Notes: generated from the sequence alone by a model not told the origin. A DNA stretch of 6,162 nt from an uncultured Rhodospirillales bacterium (GCA_903928045.1 CAIYPH010000854.1:1-6162); one strand, 5' to 3'. Shown: positions 1-6,162, counted from the stretch's first letter. Numbers and translations: made by a program.

Positions 1-9
1 GGAGACGAC

Positions 10-204
10 ATGGCGATCCATCGATATGCCGTGGGCGAACGCGTTGAGCTATCGCTCGGCCGACTTGACGGTAATGTCCCCGCCGGCGCGTACACCGTGA
101 CGCGCCAGCTGCCGAGCGAGACGCCCGATATGCAGTACCGCGTCAAGAACGTGCGCGACAGTCATGAGCGCGTGGTGCGCGAAAGCCAGCTCCGCAAGAG
201 CTGA
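10..204 (+). CDS. small conserved-type hypothetical protein, 64 aa
   Basis: Function unknown. The ATG at 10 follows a GGAGA ribosome binding site at 1-5 with normal spacing, and the frame closes with TGA at 202-204. The 64-residue product is polar and basic (it ends QLRKS), with no membrane segment or signal peptide, so it is probably cytosolic. The first half (GERVELSLGRLDGNVPAGAY) reads like a small beta-barrel, and the second half carries YRVKNVRDSHERVVRESQL at about residues 43-61. I recall similar short proteins with a 'YRVK...D.HERVVRE.QL' ending in alphaproteobacteria, always without a function; this is recollection, not a search. A 6-bp inverted repeat (CAGCTC/GAGCTG, 187-203) covers its last codons. 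The next gene begins 82 nt downstream in the same direction, so co-transcription is possible. The shadow frame on the opposite strand lacks these supports. Confidence 0.8.
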   Translation: MAIHRYAVGERVELSLGRLDGNVPAGAYTVTRQLPSETPDMQYRVKNVRDSHERVVRESQLRKS

Positions 205-220
205 GCCCGGCCCGGCAACG

Positions 221-268
221 CCCCATTCGCGACGTCCCCCATTCACGACGCCCCCCATTCACCACGCC
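221..268. repeat. three tandem copies of a 16-nt unit
   Basis: Positions 221-236, 237-252 and 253-268 are three perfectly phased copies of a 16-nt unit, consensus CCCCATTC-R-C-S-ACG-Y-C. Differences between copies are limited to three positions. The array fills most of the gap between two small genes and ends 18 nt before the next start codon. The unit is not a multiple of three and lies outside the chosen reading frames, so it is unlikely to encode protein. It could be a slippage product or a set of protein binding sites. The ten bases CATTCACGAC of the middle copy recur at 779-788, just upstream of typA. Confidence 0.8.
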
Positions 269-286
269 AACGCGCGGAAGGACATC

Positions 287-469
287 ATGGCATTCAAGGT
301 CAACTACAACCAGCAACGCGCGGAGCGAAATCGCGCCAAGCTGGCAAAGAAAGAAGCGAAGCTGCGCGAACAGGAAGAAGAAGTCCTGCGCCGCAAGGCC
401 GAGCGCGATGCCGCGCCCGACACCCAATCCGCCACGCAGGAGGACGATCATGGCCCCGCCCAGGCGTAA
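287..469 (+). CDS. small charged helical hypothetical protein, 60 aa
   Basis: Function unknown. The frame is open further upstream (an ATG exists at 164), but the ATG at 287 is preferred. It follows a GGAAGGA ribosome binding site at 276-282, and starting at 164 would overlap the previous gene and translate the 16-nt tandem repeats. The product begins [14 protein letters not shown] and continues as a run of Lys, Arg, Glu and Ala to about residue 42, which predicts one long charged helix or short coiled coil. The last 18 residues are polar and probably disordered. There is no signal peptide or membrane segment. I recall '[14 protein letters not shown]' starts in small unannotated alphaproteobacterial proteins. 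The charge pattern could suit binding to nucleic acid or another protein, but nothing here proves it. Its end overlaps the next gene by 20 nt in a different frame, which suggests translational coupling. Confidence 0.8.
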   Translation: MAFKVNYNQQRAERNRAKLAKKEAKLREQEEEVLRRKAERDAAPDTQSATQEDDHGPAQA

Positions 470-677
470 GATCGAAACCAGCTTCGTCGCCTTCGACGTG
501 CATTACGTCGACGGCACCCGCAGCTCCAACCGCCGCGTGCCCGCGACGGCGCTGACCGGCCTCGACGGCGACGAGCCGGCGAAGGAAATCATCGCTCAGC
601 AGGATCGCGAGATCGGCCAGGCCTCCGGCCGCCCGCGCCCGGACATCCGCTCGATCACCCGCTCGGCCGCCAAGTAG
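450..677 (+). CDS. small hypothetical protein, 75 aa, overlapping the previous gene
   Basis: Function unknown. The ATG at 450 is chosen over the in-frame ATG at 408 because CAGGAGGA at 437-443, an almost ideal ribosome binding site, precedes it by about 7 nt. It lies inside the last 20 nt of the preceding gene, a layout typical of coupled translation. The product starts [20 protein letters not shown], with a compact segment at residues 10-30 ([20 protein letters not shown]) that could form a beta-hairpin. A helical stretch follows ([16 protein letters not shown]), then a basic tail that ends RSITRSAAK. No signal peptide or membrane span is visible. I recall related short alphaproteobacterial proteins of unknown role. 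The stop TAG is at 675-677, followed by 121 nt before typA. No clear rho-independent terminator follows, only GC-rich DNA. Confidence 0.8.
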   Translation: MAPPRRKIETSFVAFDVHYVDGTRSSNRRVPATALTGLDGDEPAKEIIAQQDREIGQASGRPRPDIRSITRSAAK

Positions 678-748
678 CGCGCCGCCCGCGCCGCCCTGCC
701 TTGCGCGGCCGGCGGCGGATTTCCCTCGCCTCCGGCCGGCGCATCGCC

Positions 749-769
749 TATGTGTTGCGCCGCAACATA
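749..769. promoter_or_regulatory. imperfect palindrome upstream of typA
   Basis: TATG-TG-TTGCG at 749-759 and CGCAACATA at 761-769 form an inverted repeat interrupted by a 2-nt insertion in the left arm, with a single central base at 760. It sits 30-50 nt before the typA start. The very small centre makes an RNA hairpin less natural than a dimeric DNA binding site, but neither is demonstrated. Other parts of 678-798 are GC-rich and I see no convincing -35/-10 pair there. Confidence 0.35.
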
Positions 770-798
770 CCCCCACCTCATTCACGACCGGACCCCCG

Positions 799-2634
799 AT
801 GGACATCCGCAACATCGCGATCATCGCCCATGTCGACCATGGCAAGACCACGCTCGTCGACCAGCTGCTGAAGCAGTCGGGCTCTTTCCGCGAACACCAG
901 CAGGTGGCCGAGCGCGCGCTCGACCGCAACGACCTTGAGCGCGAGCGCGGCATCACCATTCTCGCCAAATGTACTTCGGTGGTGTGGAAGAACACCCGCA
1001 TCAACATCGTCGACACCCCCGGCCACGCCGATTTCGGCGGCGAGGTTGAGCGCATTCTCGGCATGGTGGATGGCGCGATCGTGCTGGTGGACGCCGCCGA
1101 GGGCGTGCTGCCGCAGACCAAGTTCGTGGTCGGCAAGGCGCTGGCCCGTGGCATCAAGCCGATCGTCGTGGTCAACAAGATCGACCGTCAGGACGCTCGC
1201 GCCGATGAGGTTCATGAGGAGGTGTTCGACCTGTTCGCCGCCCTCGACGCCTCGGACGAGCAGCTCGACTTCCCGATGCTCTACGCGTCGGGCCGTCAGG
1301 GTTGGGCGGTGGTGAACCTCGATGACGAGCGCAAGGATCTCGCCCCGATGTTCGACCTGGTGCTGCGCCACGTGCCAGCCCCCGTGCTCGACAAGGACGC
1401 GCCCTTCGCCATGGTCGCCTCCATCCTTGACTACGACAACTTCCTCGGCCGCGTGCTGACCGGCCGGATCGAGCAGGGCACCGCGCGCCTCAACATGCCG
1501 CTCAAGGTGCTCCGCCGCGACGGCACCGTGGTCGAAACCGGCCGCCTGACCAAGCTGATGGGCTTTCGCGGGCTTGAGCGGGTGACCATCGAGGAGGCCC
1601 ACGCCGGCGACATCATCGCCATTGCCGGCCTCACCGACGCCACCATCCCCGATACCATCGGCACGATGGAACTCACCGCCCCCCGCCACGCCATCCCCGT
1701 CGATCCGCCGACGCTCGCGATGACCTTCCGCGTCAATGACGGCCCGCTCGGCGGCCGCGAGGGCAAGAAAGTCACCTCCCGCCAGATCCGTGACCGCCTG
1801 CTGCGCGAGTCCGAAGGCAACGTCGCCATCAAGGTGACCGAATCGAACGAGTCCGAGGCTTTCGAGGTCGCCGGCCGCGGCGAGCTTCAGCTCGGCGTGC
1901 TCATCGAGACCATGCGTCGCGAGGGCTTCGAACTCACCATCGGCCGCCCCCGCGTGCTGACCCGCGAAAACCCCGAAACCGGCGCCCGCGAGGAGCCGAT
2001 CGAGGAGGTGCTGGTCGACGTCGACGAGCCCTATACCGGCATCGTCGTCGAGAAGATGAGCAAGCGGAAAGCCGAGATGCAGGACATGCGCCCCTCCGGT
2101 GGCGGCAAGGTGCGCATCACCTTCATCATGCCAAGCCGTGGCCTCATCGGCTATCACGGCGAATTCCTCACCGACACCCGCGGCACCGGCATCATGAACC
2201 GCCTGTTCCACGGCTACGGCGCCTGGCGCGGCCCCATCGAGGGCCGTCGCAACGGCAGCCTGATCTCCACCGAACCCGGCGAGGCCGTCCACTACGCCCT
2301 GTTCTACATCCAGGAGCGCGGCACCCTCTTCGTCGACCCCGGCGACAAGGTCTACGAGGGCCTCATCCTCGGCGAGCACTCCCGCCAGTCCGACCTCGAC
2401 GTGAATCCGATCAAGGAAAAGAAACTGACCAACGTCCGCGCCTCCGGCAAAGACGACGCGATGCTCCTGATCCCGCCCCGTCGCATGTCGCTCGAACAGG
2501 CTATCGCCTATATCGAGGACGACGAACTCGTCGAAGTCACCCCCTCGGCCATCCGCCTGCGCAAGCGCTACCTCGACCCCCACGAACGCAAGCGCTTCGA
2601 ACGCCGCGCGGCGGACGCCGAAGTCCTCGCCTGA
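799..2634 (+). CDS. typA: ribosome-binding translational GTPase TypA/BipA
   Basis: TypA (BipA) is an EF-G-like GTPase that binds the 70S ribosome, helps assembly of the large subunit, and in many bacteria supports growth in cold or other stress. The 611-residue length fits the family (about 607 in E. coli). The G domain shows G1 AHVDHGKT (10-17), switch/G2 RGITI (50-54), G3 DTPGH (72-76) and G4 NKID (126-129). A beta-barrel domain II follows at roughly 200-300. The EF-G-like domains III and V contain [20 protein letters not shown] (from 359) and PSRGLIGY (445-452). The family-specific C-terminal domain holds KKLTNVRAS (541-549) and DDELVEVTP (574-582). All key GTPase residues are present and nothing is truncated. 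The ATG at 799 gives the normal family N-terminus ([17 protein letters not shown]) but lacks a clear Shine-Dalgarno sequence in CGACCGGACCCCCG. The gene may have its own promoter in the 121-nt gap upstream. A long open frame on the opposite strand is a GC-rich shadow. Confidence 0.98.
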   Translation: MDIRNIAIIAHVDHGKTTLVDQLLKQSGSFREHQQVAERALDRNDLERERGITILAKCTSVVWKNTRINIVDTPGHADFGGEVERILGMVDGAIVLVDAAEGVLPQTKFVVGKALARGIKPIVVVNKIDRQDARADEVHEEVFDLFAALDASDEQLDFPMLYASGRQGWAVVNLDDERKDLAPMFDLVLRHVPAPVLDKDAPFAMVASILDYDNFLGRVLTGRIEQGTARLNMPLKVLRRDGTVVETGRLTKLMGFRGLERVTIEEAHAGDIIAIAGLTDATIPDTIGTMELTAPRHAIPVDPPTLAMTFRVNDGPLGGREGKKVTSRQIRDRLLRESEGNVAIKVTESNESEAFEVAGRGELQLGVLIETMRREGFELTIGRPRVLTRENPETGAREEPIEEVLVDVDEPYTGIVVEKMSKRKAEMQDMRPSGGGKVRITFIMPSRGLIGYHGEFLTDTRGTGIMNRLFHGYGAWRGPIEGRRNGSLISTEPGEAVHYALFYIQERGTLFVDPGDKVYEGLILGEHSRQSDLDVNPIKEKKLTNVRASGKDDAMLLIPPRRMSLEQAIAYIEDDELVEVTPSAIRLRKRYLDPHERKRFERRAADAEVLA

Positions 2635-2642
2635 TCCCTTCC

Positions 2643-2667
2643 CCCGGCCCGTGATGTGCGGGCCGGG
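2643..2667 (+). terminator. GC-rich hairpin after typA
   Basis: CCCGGCCCG (2643-2651) pairs perfectly with CGGGCCGGG (2659-2667) around a 7-nt loop, starting 8 nt after the typA stop codon. Its position suits an RNA 3'-end structure or transcription terminator. The bases that follow (ACCGCCGGCAAG) are not a T-run, so it is not a classical intrinsic terminator; it may act with Rho or stabilise the mRNA end. Confidence 0.5.
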
Positions 2668-2690
2668 ACCGCCGGCAAGCCGTAGGAAGC

Positions 2691-2715
2691 GCTCCTTTTT
2701 TGAAAAAAAAGGAGC
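2691..2715. repeat. A/T-tract hairpin, left member of an inverted pair
   Basis: GCTCCTTTTTT (2691-2701) pairs with AAAAAAGGAGC (2705-2715) over a 3-nt loop, an 11-bp perfect stem. A six-A run follows (2716-2721). On the minus strand the order is T-run, then hairpin, which matches the layout of the right member at 2797-2827 on the plus strand. I recall elements of this look (GGAAGCGCTCCTTTTTT...) between genes in Acetobacteraceae. A terminator role is possible, but on neither strand does the T-run follow the stem in the canonical way, apart from the Ts within the stem itself. Confidence 0.65.
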
Positions 2716-2796
2716 AAAAAACGTATATCCTTTTGGCTTGTACCGCTCCGGACCTTCCGAGCAACGTACGCCAGCGGCATGGATCGAACAGAAAGT

Positions 2797-2827
2797 TTTT
2801 TTGGTTCTTTTTGTTCACAAAAAGAAC
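2797..2827. repeat. A/T-tract hairpin, right member of an inverted pair
   Basis: A run of seven T (2796-2802) and GG precede GTTCTTTTTG (2804-2813), which pairs with CAAAAAGAAC (2818-2827) around TTCA. This gives a 10-bp stem that can extend by one more pair. The T-run-then-hairpin order is the mirror of the element at 2691-2721, about 75 nt away, so the two bracket 2722-2795 as an inverted pair. Sequences such as AAGTTTTTTGGTTCTTTTT are, from memory, common intergenic repeats in Acetobacteraceae. The bracketed 75 nt hold no gene I can recognise. Confidence 0.65.
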
Positions 2828-2911
2828 ATTCTCCTCCTCTTCCCCAAAACGCGATTAAGAAGCCGCATTTTTCAGCACCTGCTTCCCCCGGCAGGCGCGA
2901 TATTTTCGCAT

Positions 2912-3686
2912 GTCGGCGGAAGCGCGGATAACACCAACCATCAAGCTGCCGCCGGCACCGCGAACGCGACCGCGTCAGCCACCAGCAAGTCGGGCATCCC
3001 GACCGTCAGCGCCAACACCGTCGGCGGCAATGGCGGAGACGCCGCCTCCCGGCTCTCGATCTCCGACAGCGTCGCCGATACCGCGGCGGTCTATCTCTCC
3101 ACCTCCAGCGCCGCCACCGGCGGTTTCACGCGCGAGAATTCCACGGTCCGCCACGCCGGCAAGGCCATCGCCGTTAACCGCACCGACACCCCGTTCAGCA
3201 ACCCCACCGTGACGGCCAGCGCCGTGGGTGGCTCGGCCGGGCATACCGGCACCGACGTATCGCCCCCGGTCGCGCAGCCCAGCACGGCGGGTGACGCGCG
3301 GGCGGTCGCTATCGCCACCGGCCTCAACGTCACCGCCAGCGCCACCGCCCAGGGCGGCGATGCGGCCAACACCCTCGCAGCCGGCAACGCCGTCGCCGAC
3401 ACGCAACTCACCGCCACCGGCGCCGAGGTCCGCGCCGCGGCACGCCTGGCGCCGCCTCCGCGCCGTCGGGCGACGCTGCCGCGATCGCCCGCGTCATCGC
3501 AACGTGCCGCTCCTCCGATCAAGGGAGCAAACACGGTCTTCCGCCCCGCCCCACCCCCGCCGCTCCGCGGTGCAAGCCAATGGCCGCGCATGGGGCGCCC
3601 CACCCGCGCGTTCACATCAAGAACGTTCGCCCTTCCTCCCAATGCACATGGAAACGATGCCTCTTGGCGCCCGCATACCGCGGTAG
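2912..3686 (+). pseudogene. decayed Ala/Gly/Thr-rich repeat protein gene
   Basis: From 2912 to about 3437 one frame reads as a typical repeat protein, with strong G/C at third codon positions. It contains units such as PTVSANTVGGNGGDAAS (GGNGG at 3023), NPTVTASAVGGSAGH and LNVTASATAQGGDAANTL, the same grammar as the intact gene at 3842. No credible start codon or ribosome binding site precedes it, so the 5' end appears lost. After about 3437 this frame turns into Arg/Pro-rich nonsense. The same style resumes in the next frame from 3439 (GTPGAASAPSGDAAAIARVI) and perhaps in the third frame from 3564 (SAVQANGRAWGAPP), which stops with TAG at 3684-3686. At least two indels therefore seem to have accumulated. 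The upstream frame happens to stay open back to 2651, through the hairpin repeats, which I regard as chance. A sequencing error could mimic a frameshift, but the missing start also argues for decay. The function of the family is unknown. Confidence 0.6.
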
Positions 3687-3707
3687 GCGCGCCATCCCAG
3701 CATCAAC

Positions 3708-3770
3708 TTAATGTTAAAAAAATAAAATTTTTGACCTATTTAAATAAAACAGAACGGGTATAGTCCCCAG
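3708..3770 (+). promoter_or_regulatory. AT-rich island, candidate promoter for the glycine-rich gene
   Basis: Composition switches sharply from GC-rich to A/T-rich at 3708-3750, including T/A tracts and a 10-bp palindrome TATTTAAATA (3737-3746), then returns to GC-rich. TTGACC (3731-3736) resembles a -35 box and TATAGT (3759-3764) a -10 box. Their 22-nt spacing is too long for a standard housekeeping promoter, so the exact boxes are unsure. The palindrome lies between them, where a repressor or activator could bind. If TATAGT is the -10, transcription would begin near 3771 and leave a leader of about 70 nt. Confidence 0.4.
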
Positions 3771-3791
3771 GAGAATCGAAGCCGCCGCCCG

Positions 3792-3820
3792 TGTTGCAAC
3801 AGCGCGGAGCTGTTTCGCAA
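3792..3820 (+). promoter_or_regulatory. palindrome and stem-loop in the leader of the glycine-rich gene
   Basis: TTGCAACAGC (3794-3803) can pair with GCTGTT (3809-3814) and, across a 2-nt bulge, GCAA (3817-3820), with a GCGGA loop; this would form a 10-bp stem in the mRNA leader. The left arm also sits in a perfect 10-bp DNA palindrome, TGTTGCAACA (3792-3801). The structure ends about 8 nt before the AGGGGG ribosome binding site (3828-3833). It could be an operator, an mRNA-stabilising structure or a control of translation; the sequence alone does not decide. Confidence 0.4.
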
Positions 3821-3841
3821 CCAAACCAGGGGGATGCCCGC

Positions 3842-6162
3842 ATGCCAGTCATGAACTTCAAAAATGGCAAGAATGGCCACAACGGCACCGACGGCAACGT
3901 CAGCGCCATCGATGGCGGCGCCGGCGGCCTCGGCGGCTCGGCCGCGCTGAAGGACATCGTGTCCGGCGTCACCTCGATCACCGATTATGCCCGTGGCGGC
4001 CAGGGTGGCTTCGGCGGCAGCGCCGACCTTGCCGACAACCAGGGTGCCGCCGGCGACGGCGGGCGAGGCGGCTTCGCCAACAACGTGATCCAGGATACCG
4101 GCATCATCGGCGATGCATCGGTCGCGGCCAACGCCATTGGCGGCCGCGGTGGTGATGGCGGCACCGGATGGCAGACCCACACCGCCTTCGGGCACGGCGG
4201 GAATGGCGGCACGGCGGCCGCGGCCGCGTCTGGGGTCGATACTGGCGTCGGGTCCGGCAAACTGACAGTCGCGGCCAACGCTTCGGGCGGCGACGGCGGC
4301 ACCGGCCTCTACGGCGGCAATGGCGGCACCGTCAAAAGTGTGATCGCGACGGCGACCGCGACGCAGAACGCAAAAGCCATCGCAGCCGCGACGGGCGGCA
4401 ATGGCGGCCTGGGCCTCGGTGGCGCCGGCGGCAATGGCGGCGCGGTCACCATCGACAACGCCGCGCGCGGCACCTCCCATGATGGCACGCTGACTCTCAG
4501 CGAACTGGCCACCGGCGGCAATGGCGGTGCCATCTATGGCCCCGACGGCTCCTCCGGCAACGGCGGCAACGCCAGCGCCTCGCTCCAGCGCAACGACACC
4601 CGCTTCGCTGCTCCCACCAGTTCCGTGCTGGCCTCGGTCGCCGCGGTCGGCGGCGATGCCGGCCAGATGTACGGCCCCGGGACCCCCGGCCTGGCCGGCA
4701 CCGCAACGGCGGTCGACACGCTGATCAGCGCCCATAACACCAACGGGGCCGCCTGGGCCACCGGCGGCAACGGCGCCTCCGAGTCCCCCTCCGTCTATAC
4801 GGACGCCCTGGGCTCCGGCGGTGACGGCGGCGCGGCCAGCGCCACTGCGACCACCTGGATCACCGCGGACGCCACCGATGCCGGCTCCTCCGCCGCCTCG
4901 GCCTACGCCACCGGCGGCAATGGCGGCGCCGGGATCGGCAGCGTCGAACCCTTCAGCAACGGCAGCGGCGGCAACGGCGGCGCCGCCACCGGCTCCGCCC
5001 ATGTCGTCTCCCTCGCCCCCGGCGCCACCGCGACGCTGACGGCCACCGTCGTCGCCACCGGCGGCAATGGCGGCGATGGCTCCACCGCCAGCAACTTCAC
5101 CGAGGCCAATGGCGGCAATGGCGCCGACACCACGCTCGTGCACGCCGCTTACGGCGTGAATGTCGGCGGCACCCTGGTGCTCAACCAGACCGCGACCGGC
5201 GGCAACGGCGGCAACACATCTGCCGGTCAGGCCGGTAATGGCGGCGATGCAACCTCCCTGCTCAACCAGCAGGACTTGACCGGCCTTGACGCGGCCGTGC
5301 AATCCAATGCCACGGCCAATGGCGGCAATAGCGGCGAAACGACCGACGGCTTTTACAGCCACGGCGGCAATGCCACCGCGGTCAACACCACCATCGCGCC
5401 TCTCAGCTTGGTTGCCGCCACCGCGTCCGCCGTTGGTGGCGTGACGGCGAACGGCGCCACCGACGGTACTGCGTTCGCCAAGGTTGTTGCCGCCGGCAGC
5501 TTCGGCAGCAGCGCGGTGGCCTTCGCAAAGAGTGGCGAGGCCGGCGGCTCTGGTAGATACGGGTCGGCGATCGCCAATGCCGTCCTCACCTCGGACGAAG
5601 GCGAGGCCGCTGCCGGGTCTCGGAGCGCCGGGAGTTCGGACAGCACAGTCTTAAATCTATCGGCGACGGTGTTCTCTGAACGGCATGGAACCGCCGCCGC
5701 TGCCAAGGCCTCCACCGTGACCACCTGGGGAAATCCCCTGATAGCCGGAGCGGCACCCGACGCGGGATCGGCCCAAGTGATCGGCCTGCCTTCCCGCCTT
5801 GCAGTGCAATCCGAGATGGGATCGGACCCGGTGCTCGGCGCCTTCGCCGGCGGCGACATTGTCGCGGCCGGTTCGCTGCATGCGGTGCACGTCGGCGATA
5901 CGCTGTCGACCAGCGCTCCCGAACAGTCGTTCATCTCGGTGCAGATCAACCCTGCCACGCTGGCCAATCCCGGCATGCTCGCCGTCGGCTTCGCCAATCC
6001 CGACGTCACTGGCGTGTCATTCTTTGAGGCGGATTTTGTTGCCAGGGTCGGGGCCAATCAGATCACCGACCGGTTCTACTCGCCGAGTGACTTGATGTCG
6101 TTCTTCTCCAGCAACGCCGTCGACCTCAGAGTCCGTCCGGTAGGTTCATTTAGGATTACAAA
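3842..6162 (+). CDS. glycine-rich GGNGG-repeat protein, 3' end beyond window
   Basis: Unassigned large repeat protein, probably exported or surface-located by analogy. The frame runs 773 codons from ATG 3842 to the window edge with no stop. AGGGGG at 3828-3833, 8 nt upstream, supports this start; the second Met (residue 4) is too distant. The N-terminus (MPVMNFKNGKNGHNGTDGNV) is hydrophilic, with no classical signal peptide. Residues 119-510 carry nine exact GGNGG pentapeptides plus GGDGG, GNGG and GGNGA variants, usually after a short alternating strand (for example LTATVVATGGNGG, LVLNQTATGGNGG). Irregular spacing suggests a strand-turn or polyglycine fold. Residues about 510-640 are Ala/Ser/Gly-rich. 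From about 640 to the edge the sequence is non-repetitive, with SFISVQINPATL (696-707) and FFSSNAVDL (754-762). I recall FF-x-x-N-x-(I/V/L)-DL motifs near the C-termini of large alphaproteobacterial repeat proteins, so the stop may be near. Codon use is uniform except for slightly more A/T after 5540. The antisense frame at 3740-5362 is a shadow (GGC-GGC-AAT read backwards as Ala-Ala-Ile). It resembles PE_PGRS only in composition. Confidence 0.85.
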   Translation, partial: MPVMNFKNGKNGHNGTDGNVSAIDGGAGGLGGSAALKDIVSGVTSITDYARGGQGGFGGSADLADNQGAAGDGGRGGFANNVIQDTGIIGDASVAANAIGGRGGDGGTGWQTHTAFGHGGNGGTAAAAASGVDTGVGSGKLTVAANASGGDGGTGLYGGNGGTVKSVIATATATQNAKAIAAATGGNGGLGLGGAGGNGGAVTIDNAARGTSHDGTLTLSELATGGNGGAIYGPDGSSGNGGNASASLQRNDTRFAAPTSSVLASVAAVGGDAGQMYGPGTPGLAGTATAVDTLISAHNTNGAAWATGGNGASESPSVYTDALGSGGDGGAASATATTWITADATDAGSSAASAYATGGNGGAGIGSVEPFSNGSGGNGGAATGSAHVVSLAPGATATLTATVVATGGNGGDGSTASNFTEANGGNGADTTLVHAAYGVNVGGTLVLNQTATGGNGGNTSAGQAGNGGDATSLLNQQDLTGLDAAVQSNATANGGNSGETTDGFYSHGGNATAVNTTIAPLSLVAATASAVGGVTANGATDGTAFAKVVAAGSFGSSAVAFAKSGEAGGSGRYGSAIANAVLTSDEGEAAAGSRSAGSSDSTVLNLSATVFSERHGTAAAAKASTVTTWGNPLIAGAAPDAGSAQVIGLPSRLAVQSEMGSDPVLGAFAGGDIVAAGSLHAVHVGDTLSTSAPEQSFISVQINPATLANPGMLAVGFANPDVTGVSFFEADFVARVGANQITDRFYSPSDLMSFFSSNAVDLRVRPVGSFRIT

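Noticed and set aside
300..1178. A 292-codon minus-strand frame across the small genes and the start of typA
   Set aside because: It crosses the intergenic region and overlaps three supported genes; its composition (Arg/Ala/Gly-rich, low complexity) fits an antisense shadow.
778..2583. A 601-codon open frame on the minus strand opposite typA
   Set aside because: It is the mirror of a well-supported typA gene in GC-rich DNA, where antisense frames are often stop-free; it has no recognisable family motif.
2651..2911. The N-terminal extension of the open frame that begins with ATG at 2651
   Set aside because: That ATG lies within or next to the hairpin after typA and the frame runs through the A/T-tract repeats; the translation there (Phe/Lys/Leu-rich) is unlike a real protein.
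3834..3854. A six-codon leader frame (MPACQS) overlapping the start of the glycine-rich gene
   Set aside because: Its ATG directly abuts the ribosome binding site, which is too close for initiation; it probably arises by chance.
3740..5362. A 540-codon minus-strand frame rich in Ala-Ala-Ile and Gly-Gly repeats
   Set aside because: The repeats are the reverse reading of GGC-GGC-AAT-GGC-GGC codons. The + frame has a ribosome binding site, a start codon and stays open 800 nt further.
3842..5400. GGNGG-coding repeats considered as a CRISPR array or a non-coding satellite
   Set aside because: Spacing between units is irregular but always a multiple of three, the unit varies at synonymous positions, and the reading frame is kept throughout; this is a coding repeat.
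5353..6057. A 234-codon minus-strand frame opposite the 3' part of the glycine-rich gene
   Set aside because: It lies wholly inside the longer + frame, has no domain I recognise and no convincing start signal.

Overview
The window looks like chromosomal DNA from a high-GC alphaproteobacterium. Acetobacteraceae or a near relative is my best guess. The basis is strong G/C preference at third codon positions, three small proteins of a type I recall from alphaproteobacteria, and paired A/T-tract hairpins between genes that resemble repeats I remember from Acetobacteraceae genomes. The family assignment is inference, not proof.

Layout, all genes on the + strand. (1) Positions 1-677 hold three short genes of unknown function (10-204, 287-469, 450-677), each with a good ribosome binding site; the last two overlap by 20 nt. 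A perfectly phased 16-nt tandem triplication lies between the first two. (2) Positions 678-798 are an intergenic region with an imperfect palindrome. (3) Positions 799-2634 encode a complete TypA/BipA translational GTPase, the only gene here with a firm function. (4) Positions 2635-2911 hold a GC-rich hairpin just after typA, then two A/T-tract hairpins in opposite orientation. (5) Positions 2912-3686 hold a decayed coding sequence for an Ala/Gly/Thr-rich repeat protein with at least two apparent frame changes. (6) Positions 3687-3841 are an abrupt AT-rich island (possible promoter) followed by a leader with a palindrome and a stem-loop. (7) From 3842 to the right edge runs an unbroken reading frame of 773 codons with no stop in the window. 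It encodes a glycine-rich protein with nine exact GGNGG pentapeptides and many variants, ending in a non-repetitive region.

Functional links are limited. TypA acts on the ribosome, often in stress or cold adaptation. The three small genes might be co-expressed with each other but have no assigned role. The glycine-rich gene and the remnant before it share the same repeat grammar (a short alternating Ala/Thr/Val strand followed by a GG(N/D/S)GG-type turn), so they look like an intact member and a dying tandem paralogue of one family. That pair is the most interesting part of the window. The family resembles mycobacterial PE_PGRS proteins in composition only; I see no PE domain and no classical signal peptide.
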